Shown: positions 35,849-45,906, numbered from the stretch's first letter. The stretch: DNA of 64,000 nt from Klebsiella sp. BIGb0407 (GCF_024807845.1 NZ_JANUEQ010000001.1:1234900-1298899), one strand, 5' to 3'. Translations and numbers: made by a program. Notes: generated by a model from the letters alone, not told the origin.

Positions 35849-37096
35849 ATGACCCGATTATCCCCCCGAAGTGCATGGTACCTGGCTCTCATACTATCTG
35901 GTGTACATAGTGGATTATATGCTGCTGAGTCAAACCCTTATATTATTGATAATAATGACTTAGCGCTCAGCCTGGAACAAATTCAAGCCGGTAATCCTCA
36001 TTTCCTGAAAGCCGAAAGTGCTTTGATTCAAAAAGCTAACACCGCACTTAATCAGCCTTTGCTCTCGGTTATGGATAAAACACTGGTAGCCGCGAGCGGC
36101 AATAAACATGACTACTACAGCTTCCCGCCATACTGGTGGCCGGATCCGACGAAAAAAGACGGTCTGCCCTATATTCGCAGAGACGGGGAGAACAACCCTG
36201 ATGCCAGCAACGACGCCACAGATAAAAAGCGTCTGGTGAGAATGAGTAATAATGTCTCTAACCTCGCACTGGCCTGGTATTTTACCAAAGATAAACGCTA
36301 CAGCGAAAAAGCGGCAGAGCAAATTCGCGCCTGGTTCCTTAACCCTGCTACACGTATGAATCCTAATATGGCTCATGCCCAGGCAACGCCAGGAATGAAT
36401 ACTGGCCGCGGAACGGGCATCATTGATACTCGCGTGCTGGTCAATGTTGTCGATGCTATTCAGTTATTACACTCATCAGGTGCAATTAAAGAGAGTGAAT
36501 ATAAGCAGCTACAACAATGGTTTGGCGATCTGTATTACTGGATGACGGTCAGCCCTAATGGACTCAAAGAAGAGAGCGGAAAGAATAATCACGGAACCTG
36601 GTATGATCTGCAAGCCGCCACTTTCGCGCAATTCAGTGGCAAGACTATTAACGCTAAAGAACGCCTGAATATCACGCAAAACCGTCGAATTCCTAATCAT
36701 TTTGACACTGAAGGCAAGCAGGTGCGTGAAGTCGCCAGAACTCGCTCGTGGCACTACAGTAACTTTAATCTGGACGCCTATAGCCAGATAGCCAAACTCG
36801 GTGAAAAAGTCCATGTTGATATCTGGAATCACAACGTCGACAACCATAATCTCCACAACGGCTATCGGTATATCGCAAGCTTTGTAGACAGTAAAACGCC
36901 GTGGCCATGGAAAGATATGGATAAAATGGACGATAAAAAAGCCCTGTTAAGTCTGTCCAGAGCGGCAAAAGCCTGGCCGGACGACGTACTACTTAACGAA
37001 AAAGCACGCTACTTACAGGCTAAATATCCTGATGATATTACTATTTTGGTCGCTCCCTTACCGATAAAAACTGGTAATAGAGCTAATCACTCATAG
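35849..37096 (+). CDS. Exported alginate/glucuronan-lyase-like protein 2, diverged active-site region
   Basis: Close paralog of the protein at 32417-33661 (415 residues; signal peptide ending GLYA-AESN). It keeps YSFPPYWWPDP, GLPYIRRDG, NNHGTWYD and the Arg/Tyr of RTRSWHYSNFNLDA. Two positions conserved in the other two paralogs differ: WHNNHG is GKNNHG, and GELERT is REVART. I chose ATG 35849 because AAGGA lies at proper spacing and it matches the paralog's N-terminus; ATG 35843 is alternative. It has its own KdgR-like box. It could have changed specificity or lost activity. Confidence 0.78.
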   Translation: MTRLSPRSAWYLALILSGVHSGLYAAESNPYIIDNNDLALSLEQIQAGNPHFLKAESALIQKANTALNQPLLSVMDKTLVAASGNKHDYYSFPPYWWPDPTKKDGLPYIRRDGENNPDASNDATDKKRLVRMSNNVSNLALAWYFTKDKRYSEKAAEQIRAWFLNPATRMNPNMAHAQATPGMNTGRGTGIIDTRVLVNVVDAIQLLHSSGAIKESEYKQLQQWFGDLYYWMTVSPNGLKEESGKNNHGTWYDLQAATFAQFSGKTINAKERLNITQNRRIPNHFDTEGKQVREVARTRSWHYSNFNLDAYSQIAKLGEKVHVDIWNHNVDNHNLHNGYRYIASFVDSKTPWPWKDMDKMDDKKALLSLSRAAKAWPDDVLLNEKARYLQAKYPDDITILVAPLPIKTGNRANHS

Positions 37097-37125
37097 AATT
37101 GATTCTTAAAAAATACCCAATAAAC

Positions 37126-37146
37126 GCTATGCCCGACGGGCATAGC
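37126..37146 (+). terminator. Stem-loop after exported lyase 2
   Basis: A perfect 9-bp stem GCTATGCCC/GGGCATAGC with a GAC loop lies 29 bases after the stop. No immediate T run follows (TGCGATAGCATTTT), so termination may be weak. Confidence 0.5.
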
Positions 37147-37396
37147 TGCGATAGCATTTTACCAACATAATGTTTACATTACCTCCCTAAAAACCGTCTT
37201 AATATCTGTGCCTTTTCCCCTCTTTTTTTCATGCAAAGGCCATCGTTTTTCTCAAGAAGAAACGTGTCAGCACAAGGTATTTCCTGCCAATAGGATCTAA
37301 AAAACCATTATTAATAACTAAATGTAATAGTTATTAATGTTATCAATCACCTTGATTACACTTGTTTACTATCGATTGACGATAGGCTGACAAAAA

Positions 37397-37410
37397 TTGA
37401 TTGAGATCAT
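37397..37410 (+). promoter_or_regulatory. FNR box, class II spacing to a -10 element
   Basis: TTGATTGAGATCAT matches TTGAT-N4-ATCAA at 9 of 10 fixed positions. Its centre is about 31 bases upstream of the centre of TAATAT (37432-37437), which puts it near -40.5 relative to a start at about 37444, the classic FNR-activated position. The -35 (ATCTTA) is poor, as expected for an activator-dependent promoter. Confidence 0.6.
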
Positions 37411-37443
37411 CTTAATTTACTCCGTGTTTAGTAATATGCCCTC

Positions 37444-37494
37444 GGATTTTTCTTGTACAGAATTTCCTCCCCTGTTTAAGGGGAGGCCTTTTTT
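37444..37494 (+). ncRNA. Candidate FNR-activated short RNA
   Basis: From the predicted start the transcript would have about 22 unpaired bases (beginning GGATTTTTCTTGTACAG). A strong intrinsic terminator follows, CCTCCCC-TGTTTAA-GGGGAGG (37466-37486), ending in CCTTTTTT. No ORF of any length precedes the terminator on this strand after the lyase gene. It does not resemble FnrS, RyhB, Spot42, ArcZ, CyaR or ChiX. At about 51 nt it is short for an Hfq RNA, so a longer upstream start is possible. Confidence 0.4.
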
Positions 37495-37757
37495 ACTTCA
37501 ACTGCCTGGGAACGATACTAACAGGTATTAGCACTGATAATTTCGTTTATGTATGGTTTAATATCCTGTAGATGAAATTATTAATATCTTATTTATACTA
37601 CTCCAGAAAACACTCATCTATTTGATTAATAATGAAATAATCAAATTCTCAGAAATACTCTCAAGACACTAAAAATTGATCGTTTGTCAGATATATTCCC
37701 TGTACCGGGCGATATGCCATTGTTAAAAAATTGATCTGGCACCAAAAATGATAAACG

Positions 37758-38984
37758 CTATTCATTCTCAAACCAGGGTTCCAGTGGGTCTTCAAACGAC
37801 AACCAGCTTGCCAGGCCCGTAGCCATTTCCGCATCCGTAAGTAAAGCGTCATTGAGCTGCACCCGTAATGACTGTTCATCCATATCAATACCGATAAAAA
37901 CCAGCTCCTGGCGAGCGTCACCGACGCCATCCAGCCAGTTATCCTGGATCAATGCCAGGGACTCTTCATCACTCGGCCAGCTCGCTCTCGGCACACTGGC
38001 CCACCATATTCCACCGTAGCCCTGACGAGCGACGCCTCCTGCCTGGGACCAGGTTCCTGCATATTCAGGGCGACTGGCTAACCAGAAGTAACCTTTAGAA
38101 CGCACTACATTACGCAGATTTTTTTCCATAACTTCCGAAAAACGCAGTGGATGGAAAGGACGGCGAGCCCGGAAGACAAAACTGGTAATCCCGTATTCTT
38201 CGGTTTCTGGTTGATGTTCACCGCGCAATTCCTTTAGCCAGCCGGGAGCTTGGGCTGCCTGCTCAAAATCAAATAGCCGGGTATTGAGCACTGCATCCAG
38301 AGGGATCTTGCCAAAATGAGAAAGCAGAATATTTGCCCGGGGGTTCAGAGAGTGGAGAATAGCCATCAGGCGGGTTGTTTGTGACTGTTCGAGTAAATCA
38401 ACTTTGTTTAATACCAGCACATCACAAAACTCAATTTGTTCAATTAGCAGATCGACAACACTCCGTTCATCTTCTTCTCCCAGTGATTCCCCCCTGGACT
38501 GAAGACTGGCATTTGACTCGTAATCGTTCAGAAAATTAAAACCGTCTACGACGGTTACCATGGTATCAAGCCTGGCGATAGCGGACAGGCTATCTCCCAG
38601 CTCATCCGCAAAGGTAAAGGTCTCTGCTACCGGAAGCGGTTCTGAAATACCGGTAGACTCAATCACTAGCTGATCAAAGCGCCCTTCTTTGGCCAGACGA
38701 CTGACTTCCAGCAACAGATCTTCCCGTAAGGTACAGCAGATACAGCCGTTGCTCATTTCTACCAATTTTTCGTCAGTTCGTGATAATTCAGCCCCACCGC
38801 CCCTCACCAGGGCAGCATCGATATTGACTTCTGACATATCATTGACTATCACGGCGACACGCCGATTTTCGCGATTATTTAAAATATGATTGAGTAAGGT
38901 GGTTTTACCCGCGCCAAGAAAGCCTGACAGTACGGTGACCGGTAAGCGGGTATCCGCTTGAGCATTGATGATGATTTCCGACAT
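37758..38984 (-). CDS. Zur-regulated COG0523 GTPase metallochaperone (ZigA/YciC type)
   Basis: G3E-family GTPase that delivers zinc to client proteins during zinc shortage. It has 408 residues. The P-loop is [15 protein letters not shown] near residue 20, the metal-binding motif GCICC, the Walker B region [11 protein letters not shown] and the guanine motif LNKVD. The C-terminal CobW_C domain contains RPFHPLRF. I chose ATG 38984 rather than a TTG two codons earlier. Two perfect Zur boxes lie just upstream, so induction at low zinc is very likely. Confidence 0.92.
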   Translation of the reverse strand: MSEIIINAQADTRLPVTVLSGFLGAGKTTLLNHILNNRENRRVAVIVNDMSEVNIDAALVRGGGAELSRTDEKLVEMSNGCICCTLREDLLLEVSRLAKEGRFDQLVIESTGISEPLPVAETFTFADELGDSLSAIARLDTMVTVVDGFNFLNDYESNASLQSRGESLGEEDERSVVDLLIEQIEFCDVLVLNKVDLLEQSQTTRLMAILHSLNPRANILLSHFGKIPLDAVLNTRLFDFEQAAQAPGWLKELRGEHQPETEEYGITSFVFRARRPFHPLRFSEVMEKNLRNVVRSKGYFWLASRPEYAGTWSQAGGVARQGYGGIWWASVPRASWPSDEESLALIQDNWLDGVGDARQELVFIGIDMDEQSLRVQLNDALLTDAEMATGLASWLSFEDPLEPWFENE

Positions 38985-39001
38985 TTGCAACTCACTTAAT
39001 T

Positions 39002-39040
39002 GTTATAATATAACACTTCACGCATGTGTTATATTATAAC
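39002..39040 (-). promoter_or_regulatory. Tandem Zur operators
   Basis: GTTATAATATAAC (39002-39014) and GTTATATTATAAC (39028-39040) are two near-perfect copies of the gamma-proteobacterial Zur box, 26 bases apart centre to centre, within 60 bases of the metallochaperone start. The first overlaps its probable -10 and leader. The 26-base spacing puts them roughly on the same helix face. Confidence 0.88.
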
Positions 39041-39124
39041 AATTACAAAAAGACAATAGCGCGATAGCTCTATTTATCAGAGTCCTGTCGGGTGAGTCTG
39101 AGTGAGGGACTGAAGCAGAAGAGC

Positions 39125-39153
39125 AAAAATGACAGCCAGCGGCTGCCATTTTT
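39125..39153 (-). terminator. Terminator of the D-arabinitol operon
   Basis: On the minus strand ATGGCAGCC-GCT-GGCTGTCAT (one G-U pair) is followed by TTTTTGC, 15 bases after the permease stop codon. Confidence 0.82.
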
Positions 39154-39168
39154 ACCTGGGGAAATTAT

Positions 39169-40149
39169 TTACGCCCGCTTGCGGGATTTCATACTTTCCA
39201 GCATCACCGCAGCAATAATAATCACGCCTTTCACGACTTGCTGGTTGTAGCCAGAAATATTCATCAGGTTCATCAGATTCGAGATAATACTTAAAATAAG
39301 TACCCCAATAATGGTGTTGACCACATTGCCGCGACCACCCGCCAGACTCGCGCCCCCCACGACCACAGCAGCAATGACATCCAGTTCAAAGCCCACCGCC
39401 AGTACCGGTGAACCCACGCCGGTACGTGTTGAAGCCAGTAAGCCCGCCATGCCTGCGGCAAAACCACTGAGGGCATAGACGGCAAATTTATACCAGCCAA
39501 CACGAATACCTGCGAAGCGGGTCGCCGTTTCATTAGAGCCGATAGAAATCACCAGGCGCCCAAATGTGGTGTATTTATAAATAAAATGCGCGGCAAGAGC
39601 GAAGATGATCAGGATATAAACAGGCTTCGGCAGTCCCAGAAAGTAGCCGGTACCAAAATCGACCAGCGCCATATCATCAATAAAGACCGGCTGACCTTTG
39701 GAGACAATCAGGGACAGACCTCGGGCAATCGTCATCATCGCCAGAGTGGCAATAAAAGGAGCGATATTAAACGCAGTGACCAACACCCCAGAACCGGCAC
39801 CGACCAGTGCGCCAATAAACAGACTGGCAAAAACGGCGGGCCAGAGACCAATTTCCGGGATTAAAATCGCGACCGCAACCGAAATAAGCGCCATGATTGA
39901 ACCGACGGACAGATCGATTCCCCCGGTGAGAATAACAAACAGCAAACCTAATGCTGCCAGACCCAGTGGCACACTCTGACGCAATACGTTGGTGAGATTA
40001 TCGCCGCTGTAGAATTTATCTGATAAAAATCCGGCAATCACCAGCATCAGCAGAAAAACCATCAACGTTGAGTTGTTCATTAAAAATGTCAGGATCCCCT
40101 TTACGGCTGAAGGGGTGGTTGTCGTTTGTGATGTTGTGACCTTTTCCAT
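39169..40149 (-). CDS. RbsC-type ABC permease, D-arabinitol operon
   Basis: Inner-membrane permease of 326 residues, strongly similar to RbsC: VILTGGIDLSVGSIMAL, AFNIAPFIATLAMMTIARG, SIGSNETATRFAGI and GAGMAGLLASTRTGVGSPV. It is the last gene of the dalD-dalK-SBP-ATPase-permease operon. It probably works as a homodimer because only one permease is encoded. The polyol substrate is inferred from the linked dalD and dalK. Confidence 0.9.
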   Translation of the reverse strand: MEKVTTSQTTTTPSAVKGILTFLMNNSTLMVFLLMLVIAGFLSDKFYSGDNLTNVLRQSVPLGLAALGLLFVILTGGIDLSVGSIMALISVAVAILIPEIGLWPAVFASLFIGALVGAGSGVLVTAFNIAPFIATLAMMTIARGLSLIVSKGQPVFIDDMALVDFGTGYFLGLPKPVYILIIFALAAHFIYKYTTFGRLVISIGSNETATRFAGIRVGWYKFAVYALSGFAAGMAGLLASTRTGVGSPVLAVGFELDVIAAVVVGGASLAGGRGNVVNTIIGVLILSIISNLMNLMNISGYNQQVVKGVIIIAAVMLESMKSRKRA

Positions 40150-40165
40150 TATCTGGGTTCCCCAT

Positions 40166-41665
40166 TCAGACTAAAGCGCGTTTCGGAATTGCGTGTTTCA
40201 TAATATTTTCTTCCGAGATTTCATCTCCGGTAAGTTCACGGGTGATACTGCCCTCACTCATGACATAGACCCGATGAGAGAGATGAATCACTTCCACCAT
40301 TTCAGATGAAATCAAAATAATCGCGTAGCCACGTTTGGCCAGCTCATGAATAACGTTATAGATTTCGACTTTAGCGCCGACATCAACACCACGGGTGGGC
40401 TCATCAAGGATCAGCACGTCGCAGTCGGTATTAAGCCATTTGGCAATAACCACTTTTTGTTGATTGCCGCCACTGAGACTGGACAAGGGGTCTTCTACAG
40501 AACCCAGTTTAATTTTCAGCTTATTGCGATACTCTTCGGCGAGTTTTTTATCTTTACGATGGCTGATGATACCGAGGCGATAACAGACGTCTTTCAGACG
40601 GGAAATAGAGATATTCTCGCGAATACTTTGCGCCAGAATAGCTCCTTGCTCTTTACGGCTTTCTGGCACGAGTCCAATACCATGGTTCATTGCATCCACA
40701 GGATGATGAACCGTAATCGGCTGACCATTTTTCTTGATAGTGCCAGTGGCCATACGGTCTATACCAAATAAGCAGCGTGCTATTTCAGTACGTCCTGCAC
40801 CGACGAGTCCGGCTAACCCGATAATTTCACCTTTACGCACATGAAGATTAATATCGCGCAGCAGAGTACGAGTGGATAAGTTTTCTACCCGTAAAATCTC
40901 TTCGGTCTGAGGGGTATTAAGTTCAGGGTAGAGATTCTCAAACTTACGCCCTACCATCGCGGCAATAATATCGTCTTCCGTACAGATTTTAGGGTCAAGA
41001 TCGCCCATCGACTCACCATCTTTAATCACACTGATGGCATCAGCTATCATAAAAATCTCTTCCAGTCGGTGAGAGATATATAGAATCGTCACTCCCTGGC
41101 CTTTTAACAGTTTGAGCTGGCTGAACAGAATGCTAATTTCACGTTCGGACAATACCGCGGTCGGTTCATCCAGAATAAGAAACTTAACGTCGCGGGCCAG
41201 CGATTTCGCAATTTCAACCATTTGCTGGTAGGCGACACTCAGGTTACCGACTTTCTCTTCCGGTGAAATATCAAACCCCAACTGGCTTAATACTTTGCTC
41301 GCTTTATGATTAAGCTCTTTCCAGTTGATGATTTTTTTGCCCAAGGTTAAATCATCAAGAAAGATATTCTCGGCAACCGTCAGATCAGGCGCTAAAGCCA
41401 ATTCCTGATAAATAATGCCAATTTTATGTTCGCGGCTTTGTCCGGGAGTGGTGAAATGCACCTCCTCGCCATTAATCTGCAACGTTCCGCCGTCTTTGAC
41501 ATAAATACCGGAAAGGATTTTCATTAACGTTGATTTACCCGCGCCATTCTCACCGACAATGGCGTGAACATCCCCGTGTTTAACTTTCAGGCTCACATTT
41601 CGCAGGGCATGAACCCCGCCAAACCGCTTTTTTACTTTGTCGATGACAATTGCATATTCTTGCAT
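40166..41665 (-). CDS. RbsA-type ABC ATPase, D-arabinitol operon
   Basis: Double-cassette importer ATPase, 499 residues. Cassette 1: GENGAGKST, LSVAYQQMVEIAKSL, LILDEPTAVL. Cassette 2: degenerate GLVGAGRTEI, LSGGNQQKVVIAKWL, LILDEPTRGVDVGAK. It is separated from the permease gene by 16 bases and from the binding-protein gene by a 14-bp stem-loop, which probably lowers its expression relative to the binding protein. Confidence 0.9.
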   Translation of the reverse strand: MQEYAIVIDKVKKRFGGVHALRNVSLKVKHGDVHAIVGENGAGKSTLMKILSGIYVKDGGTLQINGEEVHFTTPGQSREHKIGIIYQELALAPDLTVAENIFLDDLTLGKKIINWKELNHKASKVLSQLGFDISPEEKVGNLSVAYQQMVEIAKSLARDVKFLILDEPTAVLSEREISILFSQLKLLKGQGVTILYISHRLEEIFMIADAISVIKDGESMGDLDPKICTEDDIIAAMVGRKFENLYPELNTPQTEEILRVENLSTRTLLRDINLHVRKGEIIGLAGLVGAGRTEIARCLFGIDRMATGTIKKNGQPITVHHPVDAMNHGIGLVPESRKEQGAILAQSIRENISISRLKDVCYRLGIISHRKDKKLAEEYRNKLKIKLGSVEDPLSSLSGGNQQKVVIAKWLNTDCDVLILDEPTRGVDVGAKVEIYNVIHELAKRGYAIILISSEMVEVIHLSHRVYVMSEGSITRELTGDEISEENIMKHAIPKRALV

Positions 41666-41693
41666 CTGGCATGCCTCATTGACGCTGTTTTAA

Positions 41694-41726
41694 CATTGCG
41701 GGCAGGAGGAATTCCTGCCCGCAATG
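41694..41726 (-). terminator. Intercistronic stem-loop between binding protein and ATPase genes
   Basis: A perfect 14-bp stem CATTGCGGGCAGGA/TCCTGCCCGCAATG with a GGAAT loop and no T run. Such hairpins protect the upstream message of abundant binding proteins from 3' decay; full termination is less likely. Confidence 0.7.
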
Positions 41727-41731
41727 GCGAA

Positions 41732-42703
41732 TCAGAAAATAGAGTCTTTGTTGTAATATTTACTGACGTTATCTTTGGTTATCAGAATTGACGGGATATA
41801 AACGTAGTCAGGGAAATCTTTCGTTCCGGCCTGGTATTTATCAATGACATCCATAACGGTATTCGTCAGCAGATCGGGGTTATTTGAGGCAGTAGCCTGA
41901 ATATCACCACGCTGAATGGCTTCCAGACCTTTTTTATAGCCATCGTGCGAATAAACGCTGACATTTTGTAATTTATTAGCAGCTTTCAGAGATAATACTG
42001 CACCCAGCGCCATATCATCCATTTCGCTGTAAACGCAGTTAATTTTATCGCCATGGGCAACAATCAAGTCTTCCATTGCTTTCAGACCGCCCTGCTGATC
42101 CCAGTTACCCCAGCCCTGGCTTAATATATTCACTTGGGTATGGTTATATTTACGCAGCTGGGCTTCCATTACGCCGCGGAAGAAATTAGTACGACGCGCT
42201 TCGCCAACCAGGTTCCCCTGGTTACCACTAATCACGACACAGTTCAGCGGCTTATCACCAAACTTGTCGACTGCAAACTCACCGATTAAAATATTGTTTT
42301 TCGCATTGTTCGCCTGAACACGCGTTACCACTGGCGCATCGAGAGAAATATCACTGTCCAGTACGATTACCGGAACATTTTTACTTTTGGCAATCTGGGC
42401 AATACGCTGACCGGCTTCCGGGTCCTGCGGGTTCAGTACCAGATAGTTAATTCCCTGTGCCAGCATATCTTCCACATCAGAGATCTGCTTATTCAGATCG
42501 CCACGGGCATCGGTGGTGATGAGTTCATAGCCGTGATCTTTGGCATGGATTTTCATGTATTCAGTCAAACCATTAAAAAACGCGCCGTTCAGGGTACGGT
42601 TGGCAAATCCAATTTTCACTTTGTCTTCAGCCTGTGCGGTAGCCGTTGCTGTGACTGAAACCAGTGCCAGTGTGACGCCCCAAACGAGTTTTTTTATTGT
42701 CAT
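41732..42703 (-). CDS. RbsB-type periplasmic binding protein, D-arabinitol operon
   Basis: Binding protein of 323 residues, Peripla_BP_4 fold. The signal peptide ends at ATAQA-EDKVKIGFANRT. The family elements ISDVEDMLAQGINYLVLNPQ and VLDSDISL are clear. The start codon has AAGGAAAA. It is third in the dal operon, after dalK. Linked catabolic genes suggest D-arabinitol as ligand, but related polyols or D-xylulose cannot be excluded. Confidence 0.88.
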   Translation of the reverse strand: MTIKKLVWGVTLALVSVTATATAQAEDKVKIGFANRTLNGAFFNGLTEYMKIHAKDHGYELITTDARGDLNKQISDVEDMLAQGINYLVLNPQDPEAGQRIAQIAKSKNVPVIVLDSDISLDAPVVTRVQANNAKNNILIGEFAVDKFGDKPLNCVVISGNQGNLVGEARRTNFFRGVMEAQLRKYNHTQVNILSQGWGNWDQQGGLKAMEDLIVAHGDKINCVYSEMDDMALGAVLSLKAANKLQNVSVYSHDGYKKGLEAIQRGDIQATASNNPDLLTNTVMDVIDKYQAGTKDFPDYVYIPSILITKDNVSKYYNKDSIF

Positions 42704-42772
42704 CTTGTTTTCCTTATTGTGAGATACAGAGTGTTGCCTGTGATAGAAAAATCGAGATTCAATTCATTAAAA

Positions 42773-44233
42773 TCAGTCGCGTGCCTCAACCTGTTGACGG
42801 TAGAGTAAACGCCAGTGCTTTAAGCGGTGTTGTAGTAGTTCAAAACGGGATGCATCGGGTAGATAACGATGTCGCTCTGGCGGTTTCACACACACGGTTT
42901 GTTCGTCTGCGCCGGTTGCCAGCTGTGCAAGACGCGCAGCCCCCAGAGCCCCGCCAGCTTCACTCCCTTCATGGGTGATAATCAGCAAATTCAGCACATC
43001 AGCAATTAATTGCGCCCAGAAAGGACTGCGCGCTCCGCCGCCGACCAGGGAGCATTGCTTCAGCTCGGTTCCTGCGTCATTGAGTACCCGTAATCCATCC
43101 GCCAGGCCAAAGGTCACCCCTTCAATGACGGCATAACCGAGATGAGCCCGGGTTGTTGAATGTTTCAGGCCGCTGAATGCCCCTTCAGCTAACGGATCGT
43201 TATGGGGCGTACGTTCACCGGAAAGGTAAGGCAGAAAAAGTGGGGCCTGTTCACGCTGATCTTCACTGAGCTGTTCAACTTCTGCCATCAGCGTGCTTTC
43301 GCTACACCCCGTCAGCTGACAGATCCAGCGCAGAGCACTCGCCGCCGTTAGCATGACGCTCATCTGATGCCAGCGATTGGGCAAAGCATGACAAAAAGCA
43401 TGTACCGCGGACTGTGGATTAGGACGGTAGCAGTCGTTAACCGCAAATAACACGCCAGAGGTACCAAGGGAAATAAAAGCATCCCCGGTATTAACAGCGC
43501 CAATACCCACCGCACTTGCCGCGTTATCACCACCGCCACCGGCAATGATGACGCCTTCTTTCAGACCCCATCGTGCGGCGATATCGGCTTTTAAGATGCC
43601 GCTAACCTGCGATCCTTCCACCAGAGCTGGCATCATGTCGCGGTTTAAACCACAAGCCGCAAGTAAATCATCTGACCAGTCACGACGCGCAACATCCAGC
43701 CACAATGTGCCTGCGGCATCCGACATTTCGCTGACCATTTCACCGGTCATGCACCAGCGTAAATAATCTTTCGGCAACAGCACATGTGCCGTTTGAGCAA
43801 ATATTTCGGGTTCATTTTCAGCAACCCATAGCAGCTTGGGTGCCGTAAATCCGGGCATTGCCAGATTACCGGCAATGTCATGCAACTGAGGTGCCTTGCG
43901 CGTCAGAGCCTCGCACTGCCGGGCGCTACGGGTATCATTCCAGAGAATGCAAGGCCGCAGAACGTCTCCCTGTTTATTCAGTAACACGGCACCGTGCATC
44001 TGTCCGGACAGGCCAATAGCGCGGATCTCAGACCAGCGATCGCCAATCTCACCGCGTAACTGCTCTACTGCCTGGTTAAGTGCCAGCCACCAGGCTTCGG
44101 GCTGTTGTTCTGACCAGTGAGGATGAGGCCGCTGAACGGTCAATGGCGCACCGGCAATTGCCAGGATGGTGCCATTGTCATCAAGCACCAGCGCTTTTAC
44201 CTCAGAGGTTCCGGCATCAATGCCCAGATACAT
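42773..44233 (-). CDS. dalK: D-xylulose kinase DalK
   Basis: FGGY-family kinase that phosphorylates D-xylulose to D-xylulose-5-phosphate, which enters the pentose phosphate pathway. It has 486 residues. The N-terminal ATPase motif is [16 protein letters not shown], substrate region [19 protein letters not shown], and the C-terminal [19 protein letters not shown]. It overlaps the dalD stop by 17 bases, so the two are translationally coupled. XylB has the same activity; the dalD partner favours the DalK name. Confidence 0.9.
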   Translation of the reverse strand: MYLGIDAGTSEVKALVLDDNGTILAIAGAPLTVQRPHPHWSEQQPEAWWLALNQAVEQLRGEIGDRWSEIRAIGLSGQMHGAVLLNKQGDVLRPCILWNDTRSARQCEALTRKAPQLHDIAGNLAMPGFTAPKLLWVAENEPEIFAQTAHVLLPKDYLRWCMTGEMVSEMSDAAGTLWLDVARRDWSDDLLAACGLNRDMMPALVEGSQVSGILKADIAARWGLKEGVIIAGGGGDNAASAVGIGAVNTGDAFISLGTSGVLFAVNDCYRPNPQSAVHAFCHALPNRWHQMSVMLTAASALRWICQLTGCSESTLMAEVEQLSEDQREQAPLFLPYLSGERTPHNDPLAEGAFSGLKHSTTRAHLGYAVIEGVTFGLADGLRVLNDAGTELKQCSLVGGGARSPFWAQLIADVLNLLIITHEGSEAGGALGAARLAQLATGADEQTVCVKPPERHRYLPDASRFELLQHRLKHWRLLYRQQVEARD

Positions 44234-45602
44234 AGCCAGCCTCCTCCAATTGGGCGACGGTATCGCGCATTAGTCGGGCAAAACGTGGGTCACTCGCAAG
44301 TGGCCCGAATAATGTTTCATCGGAGGTAAAGCGCGCCAGGGCATCATCCGCATCCAGCAAGGCATGCATTGCTTCTTCATTCAGAACTCCATCCTGGTAG
44401 GTATAAGGCAGCTCCCCCCGGTGCCAGCGTTGTAAGAACAGGAAGAACAGTGCAGGTAAGACGGCAGTCGCACGCGGCTCGGCACCACGCTGATAGCATT
44501 CCACTAGCGTGGGCGTGATAAAACCGGGGATTTTCGATAACCCGTCAGCCGCTACACGCTGGTTGGTATCCTGAATATACGGGTTGCTAAATCGGGACAG
44601 AACCACATCCCGGTAGGCTTCCAGGTCCAGCGGACTCGGCGTTAAAGAAGGGATCACATCCTCGGTAACGTAGTCCCATGCCAGCTGGCGAATGGCATCG
44701 GTTTGCGTGCTTTCATGAATATAAGACTGCCCTTTTAGCGTACCCGCCCAGGCAATGCAGCTATGGCTGGCATTGAGAATACGAATTTTAGCCTCTTCCC
44801 ATGGCAGAACCGACGCCACCATTTCAACGCCGACATTTTCCAGTGCCGGACGTCCGGCGATAAAGTCATCCTCAATCACCCACTGAATAAAGGCCTCTCC
44901 CATCACCGGCACACGGTCTTCTATGCCCATGTTTTCACGCACCCGGTCAGCAATATCTGCAGTTGGGCGCGGAGTAATACGATCGACCATGGTGTTTGGC
45001 GAAGTGGTGTGCTGCTCTACCCACTGGCGGAGTTCGGGATCGTCACTTAACCGCAGGAAGGTCAGAAAACCCGCCCGGAAACGCTCGCCGTTATGACGCA
45101 GGTTATCGCAGTTCAGCAAGGTCACGGGCTGACCATGCTGCTGGAGTCGTGCCCGTAATACGCGGGCCAGTGCTCCATAAATAGTACGGGCTTCACCCGT
45201 CAGATCTGCCTGAATATCAGGATGACGCGGGTCAAGCTGATGGTCGGTATCAAGGTAGTAACCGCCTTCAGTAACGGTAAAAGCGATCACTTTGGTATTT
45301 TCATCAGCCCCCTGAGCCACAATGGCGCTGAGCTCCTTATCCCAGGGCAGCACTTTTTTTACTGAAGTGATGGTTTCATAGCGACGTTCACCTTCCGGGG
45401 TCACGGTTTCCAGCTGGTATTGCCCCTGTTGCTCAGCTAAAGCCGTGAGAAGAGGTTCGGCATCATTGCGAATATTACCGAGGGCAATATGCCAGCGGTC
45501 ATCTCCCTGCTCCAGCAGACGATGCAGATACCAGGCCTGATGAGCGCGGTGAAAAGATCCCGCGCCCAGATGCATCCAGTAATACGGTTTTGATGTTGTC
45601 AT
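44217..45602 (-). CDS. dalD: D-arabinitol 4-dehydrogenase DalD
   Basis: Long-chain mannitol-dehydrogenase-family enzyme that oxidises D-arabinitol to D-xylulose with NAD. It has 461 residues. [20 protein letters not shown]-like N-terminus ([19 protein letters not shown]), DRITPRPT, and the catalytic-site stretch [20 protein letters not shown] with the family Lys/Asn/His. I chose ATG 45602 with GGGGAAGAG upstream; the longer frame adds 11 residues without support. It is the first gene of the operon, divergent from the dalR-like regulator. Confidence 0.9.
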   Translation of the reverse strand: MTTSKPYYWMHLGAGSFHRAHQAWYLHRLLEQGDDRWHIALGNIRNDAEPLLTALAEQQGQYQLETVTPEGERRYETITSVKKVLPWDKELSAIVAQGADENTKVIAFTVTEGGYYLDTDHQLDPRHPDIQADLTGEARTIYGALARVLRARLQQHGQPVTLLNCDNLRHNGERFRAGFLTFLRLSDDPELRQWVEQHTTSPNTMVDRITPRPTADIADRVRENMGIEDRVPVMGEAFIQWVIEDDFIAGRPALENVGVEMVASVLPWEEAKIRILNASHSCIAWAGTLKGQSYIHESTQTDAIRQLAWDYVTEDVIPSLTPSPLDLEAYRDVVLSRFSNPYIQDTNQRVAADGLSKIPGFITPTLVECYQRGAEPRATAVLPALFFLFLQRWHRGELPYTYQDGVLNEEAMHALLDADDALARFTSDETLFGPLASDPRFARLMRDTVAQLEEAGYVSGH

Positions 45603-45648
45603 TCTCTTCCCCTTAACATAAACAAAAGTGAGCAATTATTTAATTGGC

Positions 45649-45690
45649 GGGCAATTATTCATGCAGGGAAATTTAAATGAATAATTGCCC
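45649..45690. promoter_or_regulatory. Candidate DalR operator: 14-bp inverted repeat
   Basis: GGGCAATTATTCAT (45649-45662) and ATGAATAATTGCCC (45677-45690) form a perfect inverted repeat with a 14-base spacer. A third half-site, GCAATTATTT, lies at about 45632. The site lies 47-88 bases before dalD in the dalD/dalR divergent region, where a SorC-family regulator would be expected to bind. Confidence 0.65.
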
Positions 45691-45906
45691 TGTTACTGAG
45701 CAATGGATCACAAAACGAAAGATTACACTGTCGGTGCCAGGGAGTTGATTACGCTATAGTGATGCCAAGGCTGGCACTTAATCAGTAGATTTCATGATGG
45801 GCAGATGAGACAGAACCGGGTAAAAAACTTCGCTATTCTTGATATCAGATGCATTACTATGGCGAAAATTAGCTGACCAGCGTGCTGGTAAGAAACGGGG
45901 CGAGTG

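Noticed and set aside
45600-45903. CRP site in the dalD/dalR intergenic region (TGAGCAATGGATCACA)
   Set aside because: The left half matches only three of five positions; too weak to list.
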